Part shown: in pieces, positions 34,093 through 44,300 of the stretch
How positions within the stretch are numbered: the stretch's first letter is position 1
How the letters are laid out: every line of letters starts with the position of its first letter
Position numbers and translations under genes: made by a program
The notes under the pieces: model-generated
The model's database searches: none
Told to the model about the DNA's origin: nothing
What the model saw: only the letters and a program-made list of their open reading frames with translations
Origin: Clostridiales bacterium
Lineage (GTDB): Bacteria > Bacillota > Clostridia > Saccharofermentanales > Saccharofermentanaceae
Reading direction: 5' to 3'
DNA length: 64,000 nt
Assembly (NCBI GenBank): GCA_017451265.1
Contig: JAFSPU010000007.1
Location: 1-64,000 of the forward strand

Positions 34093-35541
34093 GTGAGCAG
34101 AAGGGGGCACAGAAGCATACTGATAAGAGTCATGACTGCGTTGTTTGCAGCTCTGGCAGTGCTTCCATATGCTTTCGGTATAGTTAGTGCTGATGGTACT
34201 GTAGTCCTTTCGCTCTCTTCTCAGACTCAGACGGTCAATCCCGGTGACACTATTACCATAAATGTCACATGTGATGAATTTGATTCCATCACTACCTTCG
34301 GACCTGTTCTGATTACTTATGATGATACGCAGTTTGATTTCGTTTCCGTAACTCCGGCAGATGTTCTGTCCGGATACAATTTCACGATAGATTCTGAAGA
34401 GCCGGGTTCAATCACGGTGTCTTCATCCTTTATCGAGGTCATTGATGAGGAGACGGGTAACACGATTGCTCCTTTCAGTGCGGCTGTAGAGACAACTCTG
34501 TTCCAGGTATCTTTGAGGGCGACTGTTGATGCTGATGGTGATACGACTGTAAACATTGCGTCTACGGGAACCTTCAAGAAGGCGGACGGATCCGTTCTGT
34601 CCTCGTATTCTTCAGGCGCTCTTACGATAAATATCGCTCATGGAGTATCCACCGATGCCACTCTTGCATCGCTGTCTATCGAGGGTATAACGATGACACC
34701 TGCTTTTGATCCTCAGGTGTTCGAGTATTCGGCCACAGTCAGCCGTGATGTTACGAGTATTGTTGTCAATGCCGTTCCTAATAATCTTCAGGCAACTGTC
34801 TCCATCGACGGCGCGGATGAGCTGTCATCCGGTGAGAACATAGTCTCCATCCACGTCCTCGCTCAGGATGGAATCAGATGGAAAGATTACCGCATTTTTG
34901 TTAACCGCCAGGAGAACTATATTCCTGAAGGTTCAGGCTTCGTCGATACATTCGGAGTAACTTATACATTCATGACTTTCCCTGCGAATCTTTCCATACC
35001 GGAAGGTTTCACGCAGACTACCAGGACCATCAACGGTTATTCTGTTCCGGTGTTTGCCAAGGACGGAGTAGTGAGTGTGCTTGTTTATGTTTATAACGGT
35101 ACTGATAATCCCGCTTTGTATTTCTACAATCCCGTCTCGGGTATCGCGGAGGCTTATACCCCGGAGAGCACTGTCGTCACTGTGGGAAGCGTTCTGACGG
35201 CTATCGAGCTGCCTGATGGTGTAACTCTGCCCAGAGGCTTCAGCGAGGGCACCGCGGAGATTGGCGGCGTGCAGATGCAGGGATATGTCAACCGTGACGG
35301 CAACTTTATCTGCTATATGCGTAACGACATGGGAGATGACAGTTTCTATTACTATGATCCAGATACCGGAACTTTTTATTTGTACAAGAGCGTAGAGCAG
35401 ACGGCTGAACGCGTATACAGGAATATGTTCTATCTGTTCCTCATGTTAAGTGTTCTCCAGTCGATATTTATCGTCATAATGACATATGCGATCAGAAAGG
35501 TCGTCAATAACAGAACGAATCCGAGGCCGAAGCGAGTCTGA
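34093..35541 (+). CDS. Cohesin-like and cadherin-like surface protein with C-terminal membrane anchor
   Basis: The 482-residue protein starts at GTG (34093) with GAGGTGAAGATAG upstream. It has a signal peptide (cleavage near 'IVSADG'), a cohesin-type domain at about 36-175 ('VLSLSSQTQTVNPGDTITI', 'ITYDDTQFDFVSVTPADVL') and a cadherin-like beta-sandwich at about 185-275 ('DATLASLSIEGITMTPAFDP', 'DYRIFVNRQ'). A further beta region follows, with a membrane helix near 447-468 and a basic tail. Cohesin domains bind dockerins in cellulosomes, but cohesin-like folds also occur in unrelated surface proteins; no dockerin is visible in the window. It probably works with the glucosaminidase next door. 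Confidence 0.8.
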   Translation: MSRRGHRSILIRVMTALFAALAVLPYAFGIVSADGTVVLSLSSQTQTVNPGDTITINVTCDEFDSITTFGPVLITYDDTQFDFVSVTPADVLSGYNFTIDSEEPGSITVSSSFIEVIDEETGNTIAPFSAAVETTLFQVSLRATVDADGDTTVNIASTGTFKKADGSVLSSYSSGALTINIAHGVSTDATLASLSIEGITMTPAFDPQVFEYSATVSRDVTSIVVNAVPNNLQATVSIDGADELSSGENIVSIHVLAQDGIRWKDYRIFVNRQENYIPEGSGFVDTFGVTYTFMTFPANLSIPEGFTQTTRTINGYSVPVFAKDGVVSVLVYVYNGTDNPALYFYNPVSGIAEAYTPESTVVTVGSVLTAIELPDGVTLPRGFSEGTAEIGGVQMQGYVNRDGNFICYMRNDMGDDSFYYYDPDTGTFYLYKSVEQTAERVYRNMFYLFLMLSVLQSIFIVIMTYAIRKVVNNRTNPRPKRV

Positions 35542-36110
35542 TGATGACAGTAAAGGAATTAGTTTTCGGCAGTGATGAAATCACGCCTAAGCAGGAGAAT
35601 CTGCGCCAGCTGATAATGTATCCGTTCGCGGGTGTATTTACTGCTCTTGCCAATTTCGTCTCTTTTGTAATCATGGACCTTATCATCACGGAGTCCATTG
35701 ATATCAGCTTTTTCGGGCACGCTTATGATGCGAGCCTTCTGATCAAGCAGCTGGTGTCATGGGTAGTCACCATAGTTACGGCTCATTACACCAACCGTCT
35801 GTTCGTTTTCAGATCACACGGCAATTATTTCCTTGAACTCCTCGGCTTCGCGGCTGCGAGGCTTCTGTCGTTTTTTCTGATTGAAGTATCATTGTTTTCG
35901 TTCATGGTCTACTGGGTTGAATCGCATATGGGACTTGAGCAGAGAACTGTTCTGTTTTCAATCTTTGGCTTTAAGTGCACATGTCTTTATGTTATAAAGA
36001 TCGTCAGCAATTGCGTGCTGATTCTTATGAACTACATCATGAGTAAGTGGGTAGTTTTCAAGGCCAGAAATAAGCGCGGTAAAAGTGAGGAAATAATAGA
36101 AGATGACTGA
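35541..36110 (+). CDS. GtrA-family membrane protein
   Basis: The 189-residue protein has four hydrophobic helices in the GtrA arrangement: 'QLIMYPFAGVFTALANFVSF', then 'QLVSWVVTIVTAHYTNRLFVF' and a last helix ending 'NYIMSKWVVFK'. GtrA proteins are thought to flip polyprenyl-phosphate-linked sugars. The ATG overlaps the stop of the previous gene (TGATG); a second ATG directly follows and either may be used. It lies in the envelope part of the ten-gene run, with a GT39-like glycosyltransferase at the end that could use the flipped donor. Confidence 0.88.
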   Translation: MMTVKELVFGSDEITPKQENLRQLIMYPFAGVFTALANFVSFVIMDLIITESIDISFFGHAYDASLLIKQLVSWVVTIVTAHYTNRLFVFRSHGNYFLELLGFAAARLLSFFLIEVSLFSFMVYWVESHMGLEQRTVLFSIFGFKCTCLYVIKIVSNCVLILMNYIMSKWVVFKARNKRGKSEEIIEDD

Positions 36111-37485
36111 CAGTGTTCCGGAGTTTATTAAGGATTCTGCTAAGTTCGGGATTAATCTCGGACTTGAGCGCATGATTGAGCTGGACAGACTTCTGGGGCA
36201 GCCTCAGAAGGATCTTAAGGTAGTTCATGTGGCAGGCACCAACGGTAAAGGATCGGTCGTTACATTTTTAAGTTCATGCCTGGCTCAGGCCGGATATAAA
36301 GTGGGTGTTTATACGTCTCCGTTCCTCGAGCGCTTTTCGGAAAGGCTCAGGATAATTGACGGTGCTGAAGGTTTGGACAGACTGGTCAGAGATGAAACTG
36401 AAGGCGAGATAAAAGATGACGATCTGGCAAGGCTTTCACAGATGGTCAAGGATGCTTCGGATAACATGACTTCAAGAGGCTTCGAGCATCCTACCGAATT
36501 CGAGCTTATGACGGCCTTGGGATATCTTTGGTTTAAGGAAAATGATACTGACATTGTGGTCCTGGAGACTGGGCTTGGAGGAAGACTTGATTCGACCAAT
36601 GTGTTCGACGATCCTCTTGCTGCAGTAATCACTTCGATCGGCTTTGATCATCAGGACAGACTCGGGGAGACCATCGAGCAGATAACCTCAGAGAAGGCCG
36701 GAATATTCAAGACAGGCGCACCTGTATTCGCTTCGGATCCTTCTTATATGCTTATCGATGAGGATTCCAAAGAGAAGATAAGGAAAACTCTTATCGAGCA
36801 TGCAGATGAAAAGAAAGTATCGGATCTCGTCTTTGTTAAGCCTTCTTCAGATACCGTGAGTTTCACGGAAGACGGACATATGCAGTTTTCGGCTTTCGGA
36901 GAAGTCTATGAGACAAGGCTTCAGGGTGAGCATCAGGTGCTTAATGCCACGCTCGCCTTAGCTGTTCTCAAGAATGTGTTTAAGCTGCCGTATGAAGTCC
37001 TTGCCGAGGGCATCAAAAAGGCAAGATGGAAGGGCAGAGCAGAACTTCTGTGCGCGGAGCCTGCCGTTATCCTTGACGGAGGACATAATGTGCAGTGCGC
37101 TCAGAGCCTTATCAGAACCCTGAAGCAGATGTGCGGGGGCAGGTTTAAGGATCTTAAGTTCCGTGTGGTGATGGGCGTTATGGCTGATAAGAATGTGGAG
37201 GGTATGATCAGGACCTTCCGTGAAGAGGGCCTGGACCCCGCTGAAGTCTACACCGTAAGGGTCAATAATGCGCGTTCCATGGCCCCGGACGAACTTTTAA
37301 AAATAATAAGAGTAGTGTATAATAACTCGATTATGCCTGCGGCTTATGAAGACGCCTCAGAAGCGGTGTCTGAAGCATGTCGCAAGACGAGGGAGGACGG
37401 CATCCCGTTGCTGGTTACCGGGTCCCTTTATCTTATAGGCGAAGTGAGGAAGGAATTATGCACGATTACAGACAACTGGCGTTGA
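36103..37485 (+). CDS. folC: Bifunctional folylpolyglutamate/dihydrofolate synthase
   Basis: The 460-residue protein has the Mur-ligase-type ATP loop 'HVAGTNGKGSVVTFL', 'VYTSPFLERFSERLRI', 'VLETGLGGRLDSTNVF' and 'SIGFDHQDRLGETIEQI', all diagnostic of FolC. It adds glutamate to folates. The gene starts eight bases inside the gtrA-like gene. Its last 28 bases overlap the start of the TPR-like gene, an unusually long same-strand overlap. No other folate gene is adjacent. Confidence 0.94.
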   Translation: MTDSVPEFIKDSAKFGINLGLERMIELDRLLGQPQKDLKVVHVAGTNGKGSVVTFLSSCLAQAGYKVGVYTSPFLERFSERLRIIDGAEGLDRLVRDETEGEIKDDDLARLSQMVKDASDNMTSRGFEHPTEFELMTALGYLWFKENDTDIVVLETGLGGRLDSTNVFDDPLAAVITSIGFDHQDRLGETIEQITSEKAGIFKTGAPVFASDPSYMLIDEDSKEKIRKTLIEHADEKKVSDLVFVKPSSDTVSFTEDGHMQFSAFGEVYETRLQGEHQVLNATLALAVLKNVFKLPYEVLAEGIKKARWKGRAELLCAEPAVILDGGHNVQCAQSLIRTLKQMCGGRFKDLKFRVVMGVMADKNVEGMIRTFREEGLDPAEVYTVRVNNARSMAPDELLKIIRVVYNNSIMPAAYEDASEAVSEACRKTREDGIPLLVTGSLYLIGEVRKELCTITDNWR

Positions 37486-38393
37486 TGCTTCGACCCATGG
37501 AGGAGAAAGATATGATCCTCTATGATATGAGTGCCGAAGATAAGACATATGCTGTAAAACAGTTTAACCGTGCCCTTCTTAACTGTCAGAAAGACGGAAC
37601 GGACGTAGCACAGATCATTTTGAAGCCGTTGATCACCAAGTATCCTACTTGGGGTGATACGGCTCTTGTTTACGGTTTGTGCCTTGCAAGGGAGAAGAGC
37701 TTTAAAAGAGCTGCTGATGCCCTTGAATATGCAGTTAACAATTCACTTGCTTCCGAGCAGCATCTCACAGTTGCGCAGGAAGCCATCAAGATGATAAGAG
37801 CTGATGAGAACGAGCCCGCTCCCGTGCCCGAGGTCAGAAGACACAAGAAGGACATCTCCTCAATGGTCGGTGACAGCGCCTCTGATCCTGCTGCAAGAGC
37901 AGGCATGCAGGCTCCTATCCTGATGCGTGCATCCTCCGGAAGAAACGATTTCAAGATGGCTTCCGATAAGGAGCGCCGCGATGTAATGATGAGATCCAGC
38001 TCCGGCGGTGACGAGCTCGCAGATGATGTAAATATCGAGAACGTACGAACTCCTGCCGACAACATGCGCCTTGCGGTTAAGGTCATAACAGGACTTCTTA
38101 TCGCAGGAGCTGTATGTGCACTGATAGTCTTCGTGATAATCCCCACCTGGGCGAAGGTTAAGAATGCGAACGACACCTCTTCAAGACTCGACTTCCTGAT
38201 TGCACAGCTTGATGAGAAGAAGAGTGATCCTGAGGTGGCATCGATAATAGAAGCTTACGCAGCTAACTACGAAGGAGGTACCGCGGCGCCCGATGTCACT
38301 CAGGTGACAGAAGCCGAACAGACTACAGCGGCACCGGCCGAGACGCAGGCAGCTGAACAGATTAATACGATTGAGAGTGAGGTAACACAATGA
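37458..38393 (+). CDS. TPR-like single-pass membrane protein of unknown function
   Basis: I start at the ATG at 37458 (MHDYRQLALML, 311 residues) since AGGAAGGAATT is upstream; a longer open frame exists but runs inside folC. The N-terminal 120 residues have TPR-like helix pairs ('AVKQFNRALLNCQKDG', 'YGLCLAREKSFKRAADALEY'). A low-complexity basic linker, one membrane helix (about 228-250) and a short extracytoplasmic coil follow. The tail is rich in Thr, Ala and Glu and could be wall-embedded. The stop overlaps the thrC start by four bases. It may be a scaffold; function unknown. Confidence 0.75.
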   Translation: MHDYRQLALMLRPMEEKDMILYDMSAEDKTYAVKQFNRALLNCQKDGTDVAQIILKPLITKYPTWGDTALVYGLCLAREKSFKRAADALEYAVNNSLASEQHLTVAQEAIKMIRADENEPAPVPEVRRHKKDISSMVGDSASDPAARAGMQAPILMRASSGRNDFKMASDKERRDVMMRSSSGGDELADDVNIENVRTPADNMRLAVKVITGLLIAGAVCALIVFVIIPTWAKVKNANDTSSRLDFLIAQLDEKKSDPEVASIIEAYAANYEGGTAAPDVTQVTEAEQTTAAPAETQAAEQINTIESEVTQ

Positions 38394-39895
38394 AGTATAT
38401 AAGCACAAGAGGTTTTGAAGGTAAGTTTACGGCCCAGGAGGCTATCATCAAAGGAATCGCACCTGACGGCGGTCTTTTCGTGCCCGAGTCTATCCCGGTC
38501 CTTACGGAAGACGACATCGAGCAGATGAAGAATATGCAGTTCTGCGAGATCTCCGCACGCGTCCTTTCCAAGTATCTTGATGACTTCTCTGAGGACGAGC
38601 TCCTCGGTTACACAAGAGAGGCTTACAGCGAGGAGAAGTGGGGAGAGAACCCTGTTCCGCTCGTACAGCTTAACTCCTACAACGACAGAGAGTATATCCT
38701 TGAGCTGTGGCACGGCCCTACGTGCGCTTTCAAGGACGTGGCACTCCAGATGCTGCCGCATCTCATGACAGCTTCCATGCGCAAGACAGGTGAGAACAAG
38801 AAGATCTGCATCCTCACGGCTACTTCCGGTGACACGGGTAAGGCTGCACTCGAGGGCTTCAAGGATCTTCCGGGAACAGAGATCATCGTCTTCTATCCCA
38901 CAGGCGGTGTATCCGAGGCACAGAAGCTTCAGATGGTTACGACAACAGGTGACAATACACACGTAATCGCAGTTAACGGCTGCTTTGATGATGCTCAGAC
39001 TGGTGTTAAGAACATCTTTGCAGATAAGGCGTTTAATGATGAGCTTCTCGCAGGCGGCATCAAGCTTTCTTCTGCCAACTCAATTAACTGGGGCCGTCTT
39101 GCTCCTCAGATCGCTTACTATGTTTACGCTTACATCGAGCTTCTTAGAACAGAGAAGATCGAGAAGGGTGAGGCTATCAACATCGTAGTTCCTACAGGTT
39201 ACTTCGGTAACATCCTCGCTGCATGGTTTGCTAAGCAGATGGGTATCCCGGTAAGAAAGCTTATCTGCGCTTCCAACAAGAACAAGGTTCTGTGCGATTT
39301 CTTTTCTTCCGGTAAGTATGACAGGAACAGAGAGTTCTTTAAGACAACTTCTCCTTCCATGGATATCCTCATCTCATCTAACCTCGAGAGACTCCTGTTC
39401 GAGATCACAGACGGTAACAGCGAGCAGGTTAAGGCTTGGATGAGCGAGCTTAACGGTGAAGGCGTTTATAAGGTAGACGAGAAGACTCTTAAGAAGATGC
39501 AGATGCTCTTCGTAGGCGGATTTGCCGATGATACGGGCGTTACAAAGACTATCCTCGATGTTTACGACAGAACGGATAATGTTGTTGATACACATACGGC
39601 TGTCGGCTTCAATATCTACAACCGCTATCACACAAGATCCGGTGATGAGACGAAGACAGTATTCGCTTCCACGGCATCTCCGTTCAAGTTCTCCGCGGCT
39701 GTTATGGATGCTATCAGAGGAGAGGGTTTCTCTGACGGTAAGTCTGTAGAGGAAGTTATCAAGGAGCTCTCTGACGAGAGCGGACTGGAGATACCTGAGG
39801 CCATCAAGGACCTTTCGAAAAAGCCTATTCTTCATACGGATGTGATCGACAAGGAGCAGATGGAAGATAAGGTAAGATCTATACTTCTCGGCTGA
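38390..39895 (+). CDS. thrC: Threonine synthase
   Basis: The 501-residue PLP enzyme converts O-phosphohomoserine to threonine. Family features are the N-terminal 'YISTRG' start, 'GIAPDGGLFVPE', the PLP lysine in 'GPTCAFKDVALQ', 'TATSGDTGKAALEGF' and 'VPTGYFGNILAAWFAKQMG'. The length fits the longer (fungal/Gram-negative-like) threonine synthase class. It is ATGA-coupled to the TPR-like gene. Codon bias is stronger than in adjacent membrane-protein genes, consistent with high expression. Confidence 0.95.
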   Translation: MKYISTRGFEGKFTAQEAIIKGIAPDGGLFVPESIPVLTEDDIEQMKNMQFCEISARVLSKYLDDFSEDELLGYTREAYSEEKWGENPVPLVQLNSYNDREYILELWHGPTCAFKDVALQMLPHLMTASMRKTGENKKICILTATSGDTGKAALEGFKDLPGTEIIVFYPTGGVSEAQKLQMVTTTGDNTHVIAVNGCFDDAQTGVKNIFADKAFNDELLAGGIKLSSANSINWGRLAPQIAYYVYAYIELLRTEKIEKGEAINIVVPTGYFGNILAAWFAKQMGIPVRKLICASNKNKVLCDFFSSGKYDRNREFFKTTSPSMDILISSNLERLLFEITDGNSEQVKAWMSELNGEGVYKVDEKTLKKMQMLFVGGFADDTGVTKTILDVYDRTDNVVDTHTAVGFNIYNRYHTRSGDETKTVFASTASPFKFSAAVMDAIRGEGFSDGKSVEEVIKELSDESGLEIPEAIKDLSKKPILHTDVIDKEQMEDKVRSILLG

Positions 39896-41244
39896 TGTTC
39901 GAAAAGCTAGAGAAAAACAGTGAGGCTATATGTCCTGCGATTCTGAGGATCAGTCTGCTGCTTAAGATCTGCTACGGCATTCTTGTGCAGTTTGATTTCT
40001 CGGGACACGATCTGTGGGATGTATCTGACTGGAATACCATAACCACGGGAAATCTCGGATATATCCAGTATCTTTATCAGTTCAGATGTCTGCCGGATTT
40101 CTACATCGGTCAGTTTTATCATCCTCCGCTGTTTTATATCCTGAGTGCAGTCATCATGGGCACGGTTTATGGTCCGACCAAGAATGTTGAACTGGCTTTT
40201 GATGTCATTCAGGAATTCAATCTTGTAATCGCTTTTCTGGTATCCGTATATTGCTACAGACTTCTGAAACTCTTTAATGTAAAGGGTACGAGACTTGTGG
40301 CAGGCACTGCTTTCTTCGCAGGAATTCCGCTCCTGTATAACATGGGTGCCTGCATTAATAACGACTGCCTCATGACTCTTCTGTGTGTGATGACTGTATT
40401 CTATGTCCTTAAGTGGGAGAAGCATTACGACTGGGTCGATATAATCAAGGCGGCGCTTTGCATGGGCCTTGCGATGTTTACCAAAACTTCGGCAGGACTG
40501 ATTGCGCCCGGCATTGCGCTGTTTTTCCTGTATAAGCTGTTTAAACCCGGCAGGGAAAAGATAAGAAAGAAGATCGTTTTTCAGTATCTGACTTTCGGTG
40601 TCCTGTCTGTCCCGGTAGGTATGTTCTGGCTTGTGTGGCAGCACTTCAAAACAGGGATGCCCTTTGACTACATCATGCCTTTGTATGGTAAGGAAGAGGA
40701 AGCTTCGGCTCTTGCGTCTGCCTCTATTATCAGTAGACTCGGACTTCCAAGCTGGCAGCAGATGACAGACGTATTCCCGGATTACGATAATTTTGATAAT
40801 TCGGTTAATATCTGGGGTCAGTTTATCCAGACGACGCTGTTCGATGAGGGCGTCTATAACTGTTCGGTAATCATCTTTAAGGTGATCGCCATAGCTCTTA
40901 TCTGGGTATTTGCTGTTCTTATGCTTGTACTTGTTTTAAGAACCGTCTCTTTTATCAAGTCAGGTAAGGCGGAAATCTCTCAAAAGATCCTTCTGATCGG
41001 CGTTTTTGCCGTGCTCCTTGGAAGCTTTGTAAAGTTTTGTTTCCAGTATCCCTATATTTGCACAATGCACACCAGATACATCTTCTGTATATTCCCGGTA
41101 ATGCTGATAGCCTACGGCGTCTCGCCCAAGATCTTCCTTGAGAAGTCGGCTGCTGCACTTAAAGTGGAAAGAGCGGAAGCCTGTCTGATGATCCTTTTCG
41201 GTATCTTAAGCGTGGTGCTTTATCTGGTCCCTGTGATCATCTGA
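39895..41244 (+). CDS. GT39/ArnT-like integral membrane glycosyltransferase
   Basis: The 449-residue protein has about ten hydrophobic helices. The first extracytoplasmic loop carries acidic residues ('GHDLWDVSDWN') and 'FYHPPLFYILSAVIMG', which match the PMT/ArnT-type family (GT39/GT83) that transfers sugars from polyprenyl-phosphate donors. The ATG overlaps the thrC stop by one base (TGATG). Together with the GtrA-like protein in the same run, it suggests glycosylation of a surface protein or polymer. Substrate unknown. Confidence 0.8.
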   Translation: MFEKLEKNSEAICPAILRISLLLKICYGILVQFDFSGHDLWDVSDWNTITTGNLGYIQYLYQFRCLPDFYIGQFYHPPLFYILSAVIMGTVYGPTKNVELAFDVIQEFNLVIAFLVSVYCYRLLKLFNVKGTRLVAGTAFFAGIPLLYNMGACINNDCLMTLLCVMTVFYVLKWEKHYDWVDIIKAALCMGLAMFTKTSAGLIAPGIALFFLYKLFKPGREKIRKKIVFQYLTFGVLSVPVGMFWLVWQHFKTGMPFDYIMPLYGKEEEASALASASIISRLGLPSWQQMTDVFPDYDNFDNSVNIWGQFIQTTLFDEGVYNCSVIIFKVIAIALIWVFAVLMLVLVLRTVSFIKSGKAEISQKILLIGVFAVLLGSFVKFCFQYPYICTMHTRYIFCIFPVMLIAYGVSPKIFLEKSAAALKVERAEACLMILFGILSVVLYLVPVII

Positions 41245-41295
41245 ATCAGCCCGGATTTCTGCGGTTCCAATATTATAATATAGGAATTCGTCATT

Positions 41296-41323
41296 TTGAC
41301 ATATATTTTAAGTTTATTATAAG
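41296..41323 (+). promoter_or_regulatory. carB promoter
   Basis: TTGACA (41296-41301), 16 bp, TATAAG (41318-41323). It starts the second long plus-strand run. The leader is about 50 nt. Confidence 0.7.
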
Positions 41324-41379
41324 CCCTCGGTATGATAAGATTTTTAGCAAGGATTTTATGACGACGGGGGTGCATGTAC

Positions 41380-44300
41380 ATGCCAAAGAAAGAAGACATT
41401 AACAAGATTCTCATTATCGGTTCGGGTCCGATCATCATCGGCCAGGCTTGTGAGTTTGACTATTCCGGAACTCAGGCATGTAAGGCACTGAAGAAGCTCG
41501 GATACGAGATCGTTCTCGTTAATTCCAATCCCGCTACGATCATGACAGACCCTGACGTGGCTGACAGAACTTATATCGAGCCTTTGAATGTTGCTCGTAT
41601 TGAACAGATTATTGCTAAAGAACGTCCTGATGCTTTGCTCCCCAACCTCGGCGGACAGTCAGGACTTAATCTTTGCTCTGAGCTTTCCAAGGCAGGCGTC
41701 CTTGATAAGTACGGAGTAAAGGTTATCGGTGTTCAGGTAGACGCCATCGAGAGAGGTGAGGACCGTATCGAGTTCAAGAATACAATGGATTCACTCGGTA
41801 TCGAGATGCCCAGATCTCATGAGGCTTACTCAGTTGAGGAAGCCCTAAAGATTGCAGAAGAACTTCATTACCCCGTAGTTTTGAGACCCGCTTACACCAT
41901 GGGCGGTGCCGGCGGCGGTCTCGTATATAACGTAGAAGAACTTAAGGTTGTCTGTGAGAGAGGTCTTCAGGCTTCACTCATCCACCAGGTACTCGTAGAG
42001 GAGTCCATCGCAGGATGGGAAGAGCTTGAGCTCGAGGTAGTAAGAGACGCTAAGAACAACAAGATCACAGTTTGCTTCATCGAGAACATCGACCCTATCG
42101 GCGTTCATACAGGTGACTCATTCTGTTCCGCTCCTATGCTCACGATCTCCGAGGAGGTTCAGCAGAAGCTTCAGGAGCAGTCCTACAAGATCGTCGAGGC
42201 CATCCAGGTTATCGGCGGATGTAACTGCCAGTTCGCACATGATCCCGTAACTGACAGAACAGTAGTTATCGAGATCAACCCCAGAACATCCAGATCTTCC
42301 GCTCTGGCTTCCAAGGCTACAGGTTTCCCGATCGCCTTCGTATCCGCACTTCTTGCATGCGGACTCTCACTTGATGAGATTCCCTGCGGTAAGTACGGCA
42401 CACTCGATAAGTACGTACCTGACGGCGATTATGTTGTTATCAAGTTCGCCAGATGGGCATTCGAGAAGTTCAAGGGTGCTTCAGACAAGCTCGGTACACA
42501 GATGCGTGCCGTAGGTGAGGTCATGAGCATCGGTAAGACATATAAGGAAGCTTTCCAGAAGGCTATCAGAAGCCTTGAGAAGGACAGATACGGCTTGGGC
42601 TTTGCCAAGGATTTCAATGAGCTTTCCAAGGAAGAGCTCCTCGCTCAGCTCGTATATCCTACTTCCGAGAGACAGTTCGTTATTTACGAGGCACTGCGTA
42701 AGGGCGCTACCATCGATGAGATCTTCGAGCTTACTAAGATCAAGCACTGGTTCCTCGAGCAGATGAAGGAACTCGTTGACGAAGAGAACGAGCTCATTGC
42801 CATGAAGGGCAGCGTTCCTTCCGAGGATGTACTGCGCAAGGCTAAGTGCGACGGTTTCGCTGATAAGTACTTAAGCAAGATCCTCGAGGTACCTGAGGAA
42901 GATATCAGAAATGCACGTTACAAGTACGGCATCAAGGAAGCTTGGGAAGGCGTACACGTAAGCGGAACACAGGATGCTGCGTACTACTATTCTTCCTACA
43001 ACATTCCTGAGGATAAGTCTCCTTCCTCCGACAAGAAGAAGGTCATGATCTTGGGCGGCGGCCCCAACAGAATCGGTCAGGGTATCGAGTTCGACTACTG
43101 CTGCGTACATGCGGCACTCGCACTTAAGAAGCTCGGCTTCGAGTCCATCATCGTTAACTGCAACCCTGAGACGGTTTCCACTGACTACGACACATCAGAC
43201 AAACTCTACTTCGAGCCTCTGACACTTGAGGATGTACTCGCCATCTACGAGAAGGAGAAGCCTTTGGGCGTTATCGCTTCCTTCGGAGGCCAGACACCTC
43301 TTAACCTCGCTGCTGACCTTAAGAAGTACGGCGTAAACATTCTCGGTACTTCACCTGAAACTATCGATCTTGCTGAGGACAGAGACCTGTTCCGTGCAAT
43401 GATGGATAAGCTTCAGATCCCCATGCCTGAGGCAGGTATGGCTTCCACAGTTGAAGAGGCAGTCGAGATTGCAAACAAGATCGGCTACCCCGTAATGGTT
43501 AGACCTTCCTATGTTCTCGGCGGACGCGGTATGGAAGTCGTTCATGACGACGACATGATGAGGATCTACATGGCTGCTGCTGAAGGTGTTACACCTGACA
43601 GACCTATCCTCATCGACAGATTCCTGCACCATGCTACTGAGTGCGAGGCAGATGCTATCTCCGACGGCGAGAACTGCTTCGTTCCTGCTGTTATGGAGCA
43701 CATCGAGCTTGCAGGTGTACACTCCGGTGACTCCGCTTGTATGCTTCCTTCTCAGAACCTTACAGAGGAGCAGGTAGCTACGATCAGAGACTACACCAAG
43801 AAGATCGCAGTGGAGATGAACGTAGTCGGTCTCATGAACATGCAGTACGCCATCGAGGACGGCGTTGTCTATGTGCTCGAGGCTAACCCCCGTGCATCTA
43901 GAACAGTACCGCTCGTATCCAAGGTTACATCCGTTAACATGGTACGCGTTGCAACTGATATCATGACAAGCTCTATCACAGGCAGACCTTCACCCGTTAA
44001 GGATCTTAAGAACAAGAAGATCAATCACTGCGGTGTTAAGGAAGCTGTATTCCCGTTCAATATGTTCCAGGAGGTTGACCCTGTCCTCGGACCTGAGATG
44101 AGATCTACAGGTGAGGTATTAGGTCTTTCCGACAATGTCGGTGAGGCTTACTACAAGGCTCAGGAGGCCACACAGACAGTTCTTCCTATGGAAGGCAATG
44201 TTCTTCTCTCTGTATGTGACAGAGATAAGGGTGATCTCCTCGAGGTTGCACGCGGATTTAATGATCTTGGCTTCAAGATCTTCGCTACAGGCGGCACATT

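Noticed and set aside
34093-35541. Cellulosome scaffoldin
   Set aside because: Only one cohesin-like domain is present, with no carbohydrate-binding module or dockerin anywhere in the window, so a cellulosome is not supported.
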